64,000 nt of DNA from Flavobacterium fryxellicola (GTDB lineage: Bacteria > Bacteroidota > Bacteroidia > Flavobacteriales > Flavobacteriaceae), in contig NZ_FRDK01000002.1 of assembly GCF_900143245.1 (NCBI RefSeq), positions 496,001 to 560,000 of the forward strand, written 5' to 3'. The notes below the pieces were generated by a model. That model worked only from the letters and a program-made list of their open reading frames with translations. It ran no database searches and was not told where the DNA came from. The translations under genes were made by a program, and so were the position numbers. Shown one piece after another: positions 1 to 8,757 of the stretch. The number at the start of each line of letters is the position of its first letter. Position 1 is the stretch's first letter.

Positions 1-560
1 AGAGGTTTTGGCAGTCATGCGCACGCCAAAATGGAAATCATACCAATCCCTCTTGAAGGTGGTTTGAAGCATCGCAACAGTATGGGAACCGAAGGAATTA
101 TTCGCTTTGGGGAAGTTCAAGTGATGAGTGCTGGTTCCGGAATAACACATTCTGAAATGAATGCCAGTCCGAAAGAAGAGGCAAAAACATTACAACTCTA
201 AGTATTTTCTGATACAGAAAACGGGACGCCAAGATACGACCAGAAATCATTTGATATTGAAAATCAAATTAATACCTTTGTAGACATTGTTTCGCCAAAG
301 GATCAAATTGATGGCAATGCGCTTTGGGTTTACCAGAAAACCTTTTTCCAATTGGGAATTTTCGATAGCGACACCCGTTCGACCTACACGGTCCGAATTC
401 CTGAAAATGGTGTTTATTTGTTTTTAATCGAAGGCGAAATAGAAATTGATAACCAATTTTGAAGGCAAGAGATGCCATGGGAATAACTAATTTTGACTCA
501 TTTAAAATCAAAGTTATTTCCAGATCAAAAATACTTTTGGTAGAGGTACCAATGAATTAA
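1..560 (+). pseudogene. Decayed pirin-family gene (5' end outside window)
   Basis: Frame 1 reads as a pirin cupin: it opens with RGFGSHAHAKMEI, then GIIRFGEVQVMSAGSGITHSE, the conserved bicupin core. The reading is broken twice. A TAA at 199-201 sits where the family has Trp in 'LQIWVF' (here LQL-stop-VFS). After NGVYLFLIEGEIEIDNQF a run of four T at 457-460 seems to lack one base, so frame 1 stops at 460-462, while the +2 frame continues with LKARDAMGITNF and ends at 558-560. Every segment aligns in order with the family, so this is one gene inactivated by a nonsense change and a 1-base deletion. Intact pirins are about 235-290 aa. Sequencing error is possible for the frameshift but would have to coincide with the stop codon. 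Confidence 0.85.
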
Positions 561-571
561 AGTTAATTATT

Positions 572-874
572 ATGGATTCAGTAATCCCCATGGAAATCAC
601 AGACAATACTTTTGCAAGACAATTTGAAACTACAGTGGAAGAAGGGTTAGTTTCGGTTGAATATTCATTCCAAGAGAAGAAAATATTTTTAACTAAAATA
701 AATGCTCCAGAATCATTCGAAAATGAAGAATTCATCTCTAGTTTCCTAAAAAACATTATGGAAATTGCTATGGAACGAAAATTCAAAGTCGTGCCTATCT
801 TACCTAAAATTGTGGTGTTTTTCAAAAAAAATCCAATTTATAAAGAGTTGCTTCCGCCGGGAATTAGGTTGTAA
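572..874 (+). CDS. Small GNAT-like N-acetyltransferase-domain protein
   Basis: A protein of 94-100 aa. The pattern ISSFLKNIMEIAMERKFKVVPILPKIVVFFKKNP resembles the YjdJ/Gcn5-related small acetyltransferase family (PF14542 type), in which a short acetyl-CoA-binding fold ends in a 'vvP.Cpfv..f...hp.y' motif. Met7 (590) is an alternative start, because MEITDNTFARQFE is the usual kind of beginning in this family. The substrate is unknown. It lies 12 nt downstream of the broken pirin gene on the same strand, so the two may once have been co-transcribed. A strong hairpin follows the stop codon. The family assignment is moderate and rests on the overall pattern. Confidence 0.6.
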   Translation: MDSVIPMEITDNTFARQFETTVEEGLVSVEYSFQEKKIFLTKINAPESFENEEFISSFLKNIMEIAMERKFKVVPILPKIVVFFKKNPIYKELLPPGIRL

Positions 875-875
875 T

Positions 876-913
876 AAAAATGAGGCTGTATCCTAGAATA
901 CAGCCTCATTTTT
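876..913. terminator. Bidirectional rho-independent terminator
   Basis: A 16-bp perfect stem (876-891 with 898-913; core ATGAGGCTGTAT) closes a 6-nt loop. A-tract and T-tract lie at the two ends. It sits between the convergent GNAT-like gene and the ABC-F gene and can serve both. Confidence 0.9.
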
Positions 914-936
914 AATTTATTAGAGATATTCACAAA

Positions 937-2571
937 CTATTTCTCGATCTCTTTCATGCTATCCATTTTCTTGTGTGCCAAGAAACCAGTGATGTCTTCA
1001 AAATGTTCCACTACTCGTTTGTTTCCAAATTCAAACACTTTTGTCGCCAGTCCGTCAAGGAAATCTCTATCGTGAGAAACTAAGATTAATGTTCCGTCAA
1101 AATCCCGTAACGCATCTTTAATAATGTCTTTAGTTTTCATATCCAAGTGATTCGAAGGTTCATCCAGAATCAATAAATTCACAGGTTCCAATAATAATTT
1201 AATCATTGCTAAACGGGTTTTCTCTCCACCGGAAAGCACTTTTACTTTTTTGGTCACATCATCACCTTGAAACATGAAAGCGCCTAAAATATCTTTTATT
1301 TTTGTTCGAACGTCTCCAACAGCAATATCATCAATCGTTTCAAAAATAGTGGCGTTTTCATTTAATAAAGAGGCTTGATTTTGCGCAAAATAACCAATTT
1401 GTGCATTATGACCAATTTCTAAACTACCACCATTAATTTCAATCTCTTTCATGATCGCTTTAATCATCGTCGATTTTCCTTCTCCATTTTTTCCTACGAA
1501 AGCTACTTTTTCTCCTCTTTCAATAACAATATTAGCATCTTTGAAAACAACATGATCTCCATAAGCTTTTGACAAGTCCTTTACAATCACCGGATATTGT
1601 CCCGAACGTACTGCCGGCGGAAATTTTAATTTTAATGCCGAGGTATCAACCTCATCTACCTGGACTATAACCAACTTCTCTAACATTTTTACTCGAGATT
1701 GAACGGCATCCGTTTTAGAAAATGTTCCTTTGAAACGATCAATAAAAGTTCGATTGTCTGCAATCATGCGTTGTTGTTCATCGTATGCTTTTTGTTGATG
1801 AATACGTCTGTCTTTTCGCAATTCTAAATAATGAGAATACTTTGCTTTATAGTCATAGATTCGTCCCATTGTTACCTCAATCGTTCTGTTGGTAATATTA
1901 TCTACAAAAGTTTTGTCGTGCGAAATCACCACAACTGCTTTGGCCGAATTAATTAAGAAATCTTCCAACCATTGGATACTTTCAATATCCATGTGATTAG
2001 TAGGCTCATCTAGCAAAATTAGATCTGGTTTCTGTAGAAGGATTTTGGCCAACTCAATTCGCATTCTCCAACCTCCTGAAAACTCAGAAGTCTGTCTGGT
2101 AAAATCTTCCCGAACAAAACCCAAACCTACTAATATTTTCTCTACTTCAGCTTCGTAATTTACTTCCTCAATCGCATAGAATTTCTCACTTAAATCAGAA
2201 ACCCTTTCGATCAATTTCATATAGGCATCACTTTCATAATCGGTACGAATGGTCAATTGGTCATTAATCTCATCAATCTCCGCTTTCATTCCGAAAATTT
2301 CTCCAAAGGCCTTCGACGTTTCTTCCATCACCGTAGCACCGTCTGTAGTCAATAAATGCTGAGGTAAATAGGCCACAACCGCGTCTTTTGGCGCCGAAAT
2401 ATTTCCTGTTGAAGGTTTGCTTTGTCCTGCAATTATTTTTAGAAGCGTTGATTTACCTGCTCCATTTTTGCCCATAAGGGCAATTTTATCATTTTCATTA
2501 ATAGCAAAAGAAACGTCGCTAAAAAGGGTAGTTCCACCAAACTGCACTGAGATATCGTTAACTGTGATCAT
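937..2571 (-). CDS. ABC-F family ATPase (duplicated ABC domain, ribosome-associated type)
   Basis: A 544-aa soluble protein with two ABC cassettes and no membrane domain, the ABC-F layout. These factors act on ribosomes in the cytoplasm. Cassette 1 shows Walker A GKNGAGKST, signature SEFSGGWRMRIELAK and Walker B LILLDEPTNHMD. Cassette 2 shows GKNGEGKST, LSGGEKTRLAM and LLILDEPSNHLD. The linker between them is charged and arginine/lysine rich (positions about 235-310), as in the P-site tRNA-interaction motif. Length and layout are closest to the YbiT/YkpA branch. I use the start MITVNDISVQFGG at 2571; the reading frame extends 22 codons further upstream, but that stretch has no family resemblance. 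A translation factor or an antibiotic-protection role cannot be separated from sequence alone. Confidence 0.92.
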   Translation of the reverse strand: MITVNDISVQFGGTTLFSDVSFAINENDKIALMGKNGAGKSTLLKIIAGQSKPSTGNISAPKDAVVAYLPQHLLTTDGATVMEETSKAFGEIFGMKAEIDEINDQLTIRTDYESDAYMKLIERVSDLSEKFYAIEEVNYEAEVEKILVGLGFVREDFTRQTSEFSGGWRMRIELAKILLQKPDLILLDEPTNHMDIESIQWLEDFLINSAKAVVVISHDKTFVDNITNRTIEVTMGRIYDYKAKYSHYLELRKDRRIHQQKAYDEQQRMIADNRTFIDRFKGTFSKTDAVQSRVKMLEKLVIVQVDEVDTSALKLKFPPAVRSGQYPVIVKDLSKAYGDHVVFKDANIVIERGEKVAFVGKNGEGKSTMIKAIMKEIEINGGSLEIGHNAQIGYFAQNQASLLNENATIFETIDDIAVGDVRTKIKDILGAFMFQGDDVTKKVKVLSGGEKTRLAMIKLLLEPVNLLILDEPSNHLDMKTKDIIKDALRDFDGTLILVSHDRDFLDGLATKVFEFGNKRVVEHFEDITGFLAHKKMDSMKEIEK

Positions 2572-2672
2572 TGAATTGTTGATTTGTAGATTCGGCTGTT
2601 CGATACACTGAAAACCGATTTGTTTTAAAAGGTGCAAAGATAGATTAATTAAGTAATTGGTTTACTAAAAAA

Positions 2673-2720
2673 TAAGAGCTTCCGGAAAACAGAATGAAAT
2701 CTGATTTCTAGAAGCTCTTA
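2673..2720 (-). terminator. Terminator of the symporter gene
   Basis: Inverted repeat TAAGAGCTTC (2673-2682) and GAAGCTCTTA (2711-2720), with a smaller GAAAT/ATTTC pair inside. On the minus strand the stem is followed by a T-rich run (TTATTTTTTAG). Confidence 0.75.
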
Positions 2721-2742
2721 AAATGATCCGTATACAAAAGGA

Positions 2743-4206
2743 CTACTCTTCTTTCTTTTTATTTATCGTATTCCAAATATGGGCATTTGACACCCCAATA
2801 TCTTCTGGATGAAAAACAGGGTCAATTCCTGCTTTTCGTTGTTTTTCGTAATCCTTTAAGGCTAACAATGCTGGCTTTTGTAAAAGAAGAATGGCAATAA
2901 TATTGAACCAAGCCATTAATCCCACTCCTAAATCACCAATATTCCAAGCTAATTTTGCTTGATTGATAGAGCCATACATAATCACTACCATCATAAACAC
3001 TTTCAGTAAATGAGAAAAAATAGGAGATTTAAAATTCCTAGTCAAATACGAAATGTTTGTCTCAGCTATGTAGTAATAAGCTAATAGGGTAGTAAAAGCA
3101 AAGAAAAACAGTGCAATTGCAACAAAATAAGATCCAAAACCAGGCAAAACACTATCCATTGCTGTTTGTGTAAATCCGGGACCAGCCGAAACATTTTGTG
3201 CTCCTTGATACAAATAGTTGGTGGCTCCATCGGGACCTAACACTGGATTCAGCACATTATATTTTCCGGTAATCAGTAACATAAATCCAGTAGCGGAACA
3301 TACCAATAAAGTATCAATATAAACCGAAAATGACTGAACCAACCCTTGCTTAGTAGGATGCGAAACATTTGCCGCAGCAGCAATATGGGGCGCTGTACCC
3401 TGACCCGCTTCATTCGAGTAAATGCCTCGTTTTACACCCCACTGGATAGCTAATCCAAAAACTGCTCCAAATCCAGCTTCCATATTAAAAGCACTTTTAA
3501 AAACTAAGGCGATAACACCGGGAAGTTTATCAATATCAATTGCGATGATTACCAAAACAATTACAATATAAGCAATCGCCATTATGGGAACGACAAATTC
3601 GGTAAATTTCGCGATTCTTTTTACACCACCAAAAACGATAGCGCCAAATATTAAAGCCACCACTACGCCTGATTTCCAAGTATCAATTTCAAATGCATTC
3701 TGTATTCCGTCTGCAACCGAATTGGCTTGAACACCCGGTAATAGGACCCCTGCAGAAACAATAGAAACTACCGCAAATAAGACACCAAACCATTTCACAC
3801 CTAAACCTCTCTCGATATAAAATGCAGGTCCTCCGCGAAATTCCCCCAAATGTTTTTCCTTATAAATCTGGGCTAATGTAGCCTCTACAAAAGCGGTACT
3901 TGCTCCAAAAAAAGCAACCATCCACATCCAAAATAAGGCTCCAGGCCCTCCAAAAGCTATTGCAGTAGCCACGCCTGCAATGTTTCCCGTACCGACTCTG
4001 CCTGCCAAAGACATAGATAAAGCTTGAAAAGAAGAAACTCCAGATTCGGAACTCTTACCGTCAAACAATAACCGAAACATCTCTTTAACATGACGTATCT
4101 GTAAAAAGCGCGTTCTACAAGAAAAATAAAACCCGGTCCCTAAACACAAAATAATTAATGCATTACTCCACACAATACCATTTAACATCCCAATAATCTC
4201 TTCCAT
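2743..4206 (-). CDS. Alanine/glycine:cation symporter (AGCS family)
   Basis: A 487-aa integral inner-membrane protein with about 10-11 hydrophobic segments. It carries AGCS hallmarks: GRVGTGNIAGVATAIAFGGP near residues 70-90 and NEAGQGTAPHIAAAA near residues 267-281. Members import alanine or glycine with Na+ or H+. The length is normal for the family (450-550 aa). The gene stands alone with its own terminator. The 355-bp region upstream separates it from the divergent L,D-transpeptidase gene. The exact substrate is inferred only at family level. Confidence 0.93.
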   Translation of the reverse strand: MEEIIGMLNGIVWSNALIILCLGTGFYFSCRTRFLQIRHVKEMFRLLFDGKSSESGVSSFQALSMSLAGRVGTGNIAGVATAIAFGGPGALFWMWMVAFFGASTAFVEATLAQIYKEKHLGEFRGGPAFYIERGLGVKWFGVLFAVVSIVSAGVLLPGVQANSVADGIQNAFEIDTWKSGVVVALIFGAIVFGGVKRIAKFTEFVVPIMAIAYIVIVLVIIAIDIDKLPGVIALVFKSAFNMEAGFGAVFGLAIQWGVKRGIYSNEAGQGTAPHIAAAANVSHPTKQGLVQSFSVYIDTLLVCSATGFMLLITGKYNVLNPVLGPDGATNYLYQGAQNVSAGPGFTQTAMDSVLPGFGSYFVAIALFFFAFTTLLAYYYIAETNISYLTRNFKSPIFSHLLKVFMMVVIMYGSINQAKLAWNIGDLGVGLMAWFNIIAILLLQKPALLALKDYEKQRKAGIDPVFHPEDIGVSNAHIWNTINKKKEE

Positions 4207-4561
4207 AAATCTTTTATATTTAATAATCTAAACTGAGTAAATCGTACTTGTTTTCTAATTATTTTTATAAAAATAAAACATTAAGCCTCAAAAAACTAAC
4301 TCCGAAGCACTTAAAAGCCTTTTGAAAAAAAATAGTTTAAGAATCAATCCTTGATAAATTAAAAATTAGAGTATAATAAAAGTATTATTTTATAGTTTTG
4401 TATTTGAAATACAGGCCTTTGATTAATCAAAAAACTTCAAAAGAAAACTATCGAATTCCAAAGTTGTTCATTTTTTCGAGAATGGTTTAGACCCGCATAG
4501 TGAGAGTATGCCGGTAAAATGCAATTATAGGAGTTCGAGAAACTATTTTAAAAACGGAACC
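4207..4561. other. Divergent intergenic region, no gene seen
   Basis: An AT-rich spacer between the symporter (minus) and the L,D-transpeptidase-like gene (plus). A TAnnTTTG-type -7 box (TAGTTTTG, 4393-4400, plus) is present, but no TTG lies at the expected 19-nt distance. An open frame runs into the downstream gene from 4508, but it lacks a signal-peptide-like start. I see no RNA structure or repeat. Confidence 0.5.
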
Positions 4562-5095
4562 ATGAATAAAAAACTAACTTTACTTCTTTTATGCAGTTTC
4601 CATTTTATTGTTGCACAAGGCAACCAAGAAATTGTAAAGAAAGCATACGAAATACAAACAAAATGGGGTTTTAAAGCTAAAAATAAAAACATTATAACTT
4701 TAATTGATTTTTCAAAATCAATAGAGGAAGCAAGACTTTATGTTGTTGATTTAAAAAATAGTAAAATACTACTCGAAAGCAATGTAGACCATGGTTCAGG
4801 CTCAGGCACAGGACTAACACCTAATTTATTTAGTAATATAGAAGGAAGCAACGCAACTTCCCTAGGCTGCTATGTTACTTTGCAAACGTACAAAGGCACT
4901 TGGGGTTATTCGTTGCGATTGAATGGCCTAGAGGATGACAAAAACTCAAATGCTTTAAAAAGAAACATCGTTGTCCATTCCTCAAAAAGAATGTATAGTA
5001 AATTCAGCTTAGGGTGCTTTTCTGTTCCAGACAAGAATGCTAATATGCTCATTGACTTAATAAAAAATGGCTCCCTTGTTTATGCGTATCAATAA
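4562..5095 (+). CDS. Murein L,D-transpeptidase catalytic-domain family protein (YkuD_2 type)
   Basis: A 177-aa secreted protein. I choose the ATG at 4562 because MNKKLTLLLLCSFHFIVAQG is a typical signal peptide; the frame is open 18 codons further up, but that extension would hide the signal. The mature part has GSGTGLTPNLFSN, the histidine of NIVVHSS and SLGCFSVP, whose Cys is the expected catalytic nucleophile of the YkuD_2 (PF13645) fold. Such enzymes act in the periplasm on peptidoglycan cross-links or lipoprotein attachment. At 177 aa it is slightly short for the family (about 200-240 aa). It is monocistronic, with its own terminator. Confidence 0.82.
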   Translation: MNKKLTLLLLCSFHFIVAQGNQEIVKKAYEIQTKWGFKAKNKNIITLIDFSKSIEEARLYVVDLKNSKILLESNVDHGSGSGTGLTPNLFSNIEGSNATSLGCYVTLQTYKGTWGYSLRLNGLEDDKNSNALKRNIVVHSSKRMYSKFSLGCFSVPDKNANMLIDLIKNGSLVYAYQ

Positions 5096-5102
5096 AAAAC
5101 AT

Positions 5103-5128
5103 AAAAAGCCTCGATTACAAGGCTTTTT
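5103..5128. terminator. Bidirectional terminator
   Basis: Perfect 9-bp stem AAAAAGCCT (5103-5111) and AGGCTTTTT (5120-5128) with an 8-nt loop, lying between two convergent genes. Confidence 0.9.
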
Positions 5129-5212
5129 AAGTAATTTCAATATCTTTAAATAAAGACTAAAGCTGGAATACAAGTTGATTTAAAAGAGAATCACCCTTGA
5201 GTATCAAAAAAA

Positions 5213-6388
5213 CTACTCTTTCCTCCATTTTTTAGTTTCCTCAAAAACATGTTCTAAAATGGCAGCCTCTCTTTCATCAAACTCAACATTTCTGCGGCTC
5301 ATGACTAATCGTGCGGTTTCAAAAGCTTTTTTGGTGATGTAAGTCGTAAAACCTGAAGCACCACCCCAAGAAAAACTAGGCACAAAATTGCGCGGAAATC
5401 CACTGCCAAAAATATTAGCGCTTACTCCCACTACCGTTCCCGTATTGAACATTGTATTAATTCCACATTTACTGTGATCTCCCATCATCAAGCCACAAAA
5501 CTGAAGTCCTGTTTTTGCAAATCCTTCGGTTTCATAACTCCACAATTTCACTTCTTCGTAGTTATTTTTTAGATTCGAATTGTTACTATCGGCCCCTATG
5601 TTACACCATTCCCCAAGAACAGAATTCCCAAGAAATCCGTCATGACCTTTATTAGCGTAGCCAAACAAAACCGAATTATTAACTTCACCGCCGATTCTGG
5701 AATGCGGACCAACTGTTGTTGCTCCATACACCTTAGAAGCCATTTTTACTTGCGCATTTTCGCATAAGGCAAAAGGACCTCTAATAACAGATCCCTCCAT
5801 AATTTCAGAATCTCTACCGATATAGATAGGACCCGTCGACGCATTTAAAGTAACAAATTCTAACTTTGCTCCTTCTTCTATGAAAATGTTTTCAGGAGCA
5901 ATTACGTTGACACTTTTTGGAATGGGCTGTGATCTTCTATCCTCTATTAAATATTCAAAATCTTCTCGAATTGCCGCATCATTCTTAGCAAAAATATCCC
6001 AAGTATTTTGAACTGTCAAACAGTCCTCGTCGTATTCTACAATCTCATAAGTATCAAAATCTACCTCTTCCTGATCTTCATTGGTATAAAAAGCAATCAC
6101 TTCCTCTCCCTTAAAAATAGCTTGATTTGGTTCTAGATTACTCACCATTTCGACCAAAACATCGTTCGGAAGAAACGAAGCATTTATCATTACATTCGTT
6201 TCTAATTCCACCATTGGAAATTTCTCCGACAAATATTCTTCTGTTAATGTAGTTGTGGTAGATCCCAAACGCATTTCCCATTTTTGACGAATCGTCATAA
6301 TCCCAATCAAAATATCAGCAACCGGGCGAGTAAACGTAAAAGGCAACAAGGCATTTCTAGCCGGGCCGTCAAAAAGTATGTAATTCAT
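5213..6388 (-). CDS. Alternate GlmU family protein (putative sugar-1-P nucleotidyl/acetyltransferase)
   Basis: A 391-aa cytoplasmic protein matching the 'alternate bacterial GlmU' group. The N-terminus ILFDGPARNALLPFTFTRPVADI is typical. It replaces the usual nucleotidyltransferase LAAGxGTRM loop, which is absent. The second half (about 170-350) has hexapeptide-like left-handed beta-helix repeats (GRDSEIMEGSVIRGPFALCE) and an acyltransferase-like segment. The proposed role is UDP-GlcNAc formation for peptidoglycan and LPS. Given the unusual N-terminal domain, the pyrophosphorylase half needs biochemical proof. The gene is monocistronic. Confidence 0.8.
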   Translation of the reverse strand: MNYILFDGPARNALLPFTFTRPVADILIGIMTIRQKWEMRLGSTTTTLTEEYLSEKFPMVELETNVMINASFLPNDVLVEMVSNLEPNQAIFKGEEVIAFYTNEDQEEVDFDTYEIVEYDEDCLTVQNTWDIFAKNDAAIREDFEYLIEDRRSQPIPKSVNVIAPENIFIEEGAKLEFVTLNASTGPIYIGRDSEIMEGSVIRGPFALCENAQVKMASKVYGATTVGPHSRIGGEVNNSVLFGYANKGHDGFLGNSVLGEWCNIGADSNNSNLKNNYEEVKLWSYETEGFAKTGLQFCGLMMGDHSKCGINTMFNTGTVVGVSANIFGSGFPRNFVPSFSWGGASGFTTYITKKAFETARLVMSRRNVEFDEREAAILEHVFEETKKWRKE

Positions 6389-6671
6389 AAAAACTGTTTA
6401 TTTATTGATTCGGTAATTTGTTGATTAAAAATGTGTTCAAACCACTTGCTTTTGTTGTATCGAGTTCAAAGTTACAAAGTTTTGAATAGCAATAAAAATA
6501 AAAGGTTCTACAAGAAATTATGTGGAAGTTGAAAACATTAATTTTTATAATCATTTTTATACCATAAAGGCATTACGAAAATTATGGTTTTTATAAACTT
6601 AATGAAACTAAATAACTTAATGGTACAAATTTAAGTCTCTCTTGTTCATACTAAACCTATAGGAACCAAAA
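6389..6671. other. AT-rich spacer, no gene seen
   Basis: Between alternate glmU and rpmE, both on the minus strand. It holds the candidate -7 box at 6467-6474. I find no coding frame, tRNA or strong hairpin in the remainder. Confidence 0.5.
6467..6474 (-). promoter_or_regulatory. Candidate -7 box for the alternate glmU gene
   Basis: TAACTTTG on the minus strand fits the Bacteroidota -7 consensus TAnnTTTG, about 80 nt upstream of the start. A TTG lies only 15 nt upstream, shorter than the usual 19, so support is partial. Confidence 0.4.
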
Positions 6672-6696
6672 AAAGCCCCGCGAATTGCGAGGCTTT
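6672..6696 (-). terminator. rpmE terminator
   Basis: Stem AAAGCCCCGC (6672-6681) with GCGAGGCTTT (6687-6696), one mismatch, then a run of T on the minus strand. Confidence 0.85.
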
Positions 6697-6720
6697 ATGT
6701 ATTTTAAAAACAAGCTTTTA

Positions 6721-6972
6721 TTATTTAGCGTGTTTAGCGTATTTAGTTTTAAATTTATCAATACGTCCTGCAGTATCGATAAGTTTAGATTTACCTGTGT
6801 AAAAAGGGTGAGACGTTCTAGAGATCTCCATTTTTACAACTGGGTATTCAACACCATCAACTGTTAATGTTTCTCTTGTATCTGCAGTAGATTTAGTGAT
6901 AAAAACTTCGTCATTTGACATGTCTTTAAAAGCAACTAATCTGTAATTTTCTGGGTGAATTCCTTTTTTCAT
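6721..6972 (-). CDS. rpmE: 50S ribosomal protein L31 type B
   Basis: An 83-aa ribosomal protein starting MKKGIHPENYRLVAFKDM, with HPFYTGKSKLIDTAGRIDKF, diagnostic of the type B (C-minus, zinc-independent) L31. No CxxC zinc pairs are present. It binds the 50S subunit near the 5S rRNA/30S bridge. The gene has its own promoter (7085-7114) and terminator. The leader between the predicted start of transcription and the ATG is about 100 nt, long enough for translational control, but I see no clear structure. Confidence 0.97.
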   Translation of the reverse strand: MKKGIHPENYRLVAFKDMSNDEVFITKSTADTRETLTVDGVEYPVVKMEISRTSHPFYTGKSKLIDTAGRIDKFKTKYAKHAK

Positions 6973-7084
6973 CTTGTTAATCTTTTTTTATTTGTTAATT
7001 ATAAGTTGTCTTGAAGCTTTTCTTCTAACAGAAAAGGTATAAACGCCTCATAACTTTTTGTTTTACACTATTATTTTGAGTCTG

Positions 7085-7114
7085 CAAATTTACAATTATT
7101 TTTCAATAAACAAA
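7085..7114 (-). promoter_or_regulatory. rpmE promoter (TTTG-N18-TAAATTTG)
   Basis: On the minus strand the -33 box TTTG (7111-7114) and the -7 box TAAATTTG (7085-7092) are separated by 18 nt, matching the Bacteroidota primary sigma consensus. Confidence 0.7.
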
Positions 7115-7181
7115 TCTTTGAAACACTTTTTTTATATAATTGTAAAAACCGATTTTTAGCTCTGAATATATTGGGAATTGC

Positions 7182-7189
7182 TATATTTG
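7182..7189 (+). promoter_or_regulatory. -7 box upstream of the DUF4199 gene
   Basis: TATATTTG fits TAnnTTTG and lies 24 nt upstream of the ATG at 7214. Its position inside the upstream extension of the frame argues for 7214, not 7178, as the start. The -33 element is weak. Confidence 0.5.
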
Positions 7190-7213
7190 TCGCCTAATTC
7201 TAAAACAACCAAA

Positions 7214-7744
7214 ATGATCAACGAAATTATTAAAAAGAATGGAATAACCTTTGGAGTAACAATCGGAATTGTTTCTGCATTAATTACAGCAACAATATAC
7301 GCTATTGATTTAAATTTGTTCACTTCGTGGTGGATTGGCGTTTTAAGTATTTTAACCTATCTTGTTTTGGGAATTGTCTTGCTTTCTAAAACAAAAAGAG
7401 AACTGAACGGTGTTTTCTCTTTCAAAGATGCTTTTACGACGTACTTCATAGCCATACTAATAGGTATATTGATTTCTACTCTTTTTAATATTCTTTTATT
7501 TAATTTCATTGATCCTTCAGCTAAAGATACTTTAAATGACTTAATGATTAAGTACACTGTAAATATGATGCAGAAGTTTGGAACACCAGCATCAGCCATC
7601 AATGAAGCCATAGCTAAATTAAAAGAAAACAGTCCTTATTCTACTGTAGAATTACTTAAAGGTTCTGTTTTTAGTATTGTTTTTAGTTCAATTTTTGGTT
7701 TAATTTTGGCGGCATTCTTTAAAAGCAAATCCACACAAGAATAA
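7214..7744 (+). CDS. DUF4199 membrane protein
   Basis: A 176-aa protein with four predicted membrane segments: about residues 10-30, 35-57 and 70-95, and one near the C-terminus (VFSIVFSSIFGLILAAFF). The pattern, including ELNGVFSFKDAFTTYF, is that of the DUF4199 family, common in Bacteroidota and of unknown function. The gene is followed 6 nt later by a glycosyltransferase, a conserved pairing in Flavobacteria, which suggests a role in envelope glycan assembly. This is inference from neighbourhood only. Confidence 0.85.
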   Translation: MINEIIKKNGITFGVTIGIVSALITATIYAIDLNLFTSWWIGVLSILTYLVLGIVLLSKTKRELNGVFSFKDAFTTYFIAILIGILISTLFNILLFNFIDPSAKDTLNDLMIKYTVNMMQKFGTPASAINEAIAKLKENSPYSTVELLKGSVFSIVFSSIFGLILAAFFKSKSTQE

Positions 7745-7750
7745 AAATTA

Positions 7751-8710
7751 ATGAACTTATCCATACTCATACCGCTTCTTAACGAAGAGGAATCGCTTAG
7801 TGAACTCTACAATTGGATCATCAAAGTGATGCAATCTCATAATTATACCTACGAAATCATTTTTCTAGATGACGGAAGTACGGATAATTCATGGACTATT
7901 ATTGAAGGATTTGCCGTTGAAAACTCAAATGTAAAAGGCGTTCGGTTCATGAAAAATTTTGGAAAATCACAAGCATTGCATGCCGGTTTTGCAAAAGCCC
8001 AAGGTGATGTCATCATTACCATGGATGCCGATTTACAAGACAGTCCAGAGGAAATTCCAGGGTTGTACGATATGATTACCAATGGGAAGTACGATTTAGT
8101 TTCCGGTTGGAAAAAGAAACGCTATGACTCTGTGGTGGCAAAAAACCTGCCTTCTAAATTGTTTAATTGGGCTGCGAGAAAAACATCTGGCGTGGAATTG
8201 AATGATTTTAATTGTGGATTGAAAGCCTACAAAAATATTGTTGTGAAAAACATAGAAGTATCAGGTGAAATGCACCGATACATTCCGGTTTTGGCTAAAA
8301 ATGCCGGTTTTGGAAAAATCGGTGAAAAAGTAGTACAACATCAAGCTAGAAAATATGGTGAGACTAAATTTGGAATGGAACGTTTCATCAATGGCTTCTT
8401 GGATTTAATTACTATTTGGTTTCTTTCTCGTTTTGGAAAAAGACCGATGCACCTTTTTGGCGCCATGGGATCATTGATGTTCATCATTGGATTTTTGCTT
8501 GCGGGATATATTGGCGTTTCAAAATTGTACCACATGTATACGGACATGCGTTATAGTCTGGTAACGAATAATCCTTGGTTTTTTATTGCATTGACCACGA
8601 TGATTTTAGGAACACAACTTTTTTTGGCTGGATTTCTAGGTGAAATCATTTTGCGCACCAAAAATAATGAAGAGCGTTACAAAGTGTCGAGTGAAGTTAA
8701 TTTTTTATAA
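7751..8710 (+). CDS. Family 2 glycosyltransferase, DPM1/ArnC-like, with C-terminal membrane anchors
   Basis: A 319-aa protein. The N-terminal GT-A domain has IPLLNEEESLSEL, DDGSTDNSW and MDADLQDSPEEIPG, the nucleotide/metal-binding motifs of polyprenyl-phosphate glycosyltransferases. Two hydrophobic segments (about 236-258 and 276-300) anchor it in the inner membrane. Family members transfer a sugar from a nucleotide donor to undecaprenyl phosphate for later flipping and glycan modification. It follows the DUF4199 gene by 6 nt and is probably co-transcribed with it. Donor and acceptor are not predictable here. Confidence 0.9.
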   Translation: MNLSILIPLLNEEESLSELYNWIIKVMQSHNYTYEIIFLDDGSTDNSWTIIEGFAVENSNVKGVRFMKNFGKSQALHAGFAKAQGDVIITMDADLQDSPEEIPGLYDMITNGKYDLVSGWKKKRYDSVVAKNLPSKLFNWAARKTSGVELNDFNCGLKAYKNIVVKNIEVSGEMHRYIPVLAKNAGFGKIGEKVVQHQARKYGETKFGMERFINGFLDLITIWFLSRFGKRPMHLFGAMGSLMFIIGFLLAGYIGVSKLYHMYTDMRYSLVTNNPWFFIALTTMILGTQLFLAGFLGEIILRTKNNEERYKVSSEVNFL

Positions 8711-8757
8711 TTTAGACTTCTTTCTAAAAGAATATGGATACATAGTAATAGCTGTGT

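Noticed and set aside
199..201. Stop-codon readthrough or recoding in pirin
   Set aside because: The codon is TAA and a separate frameshift follows, so decay is simpler.
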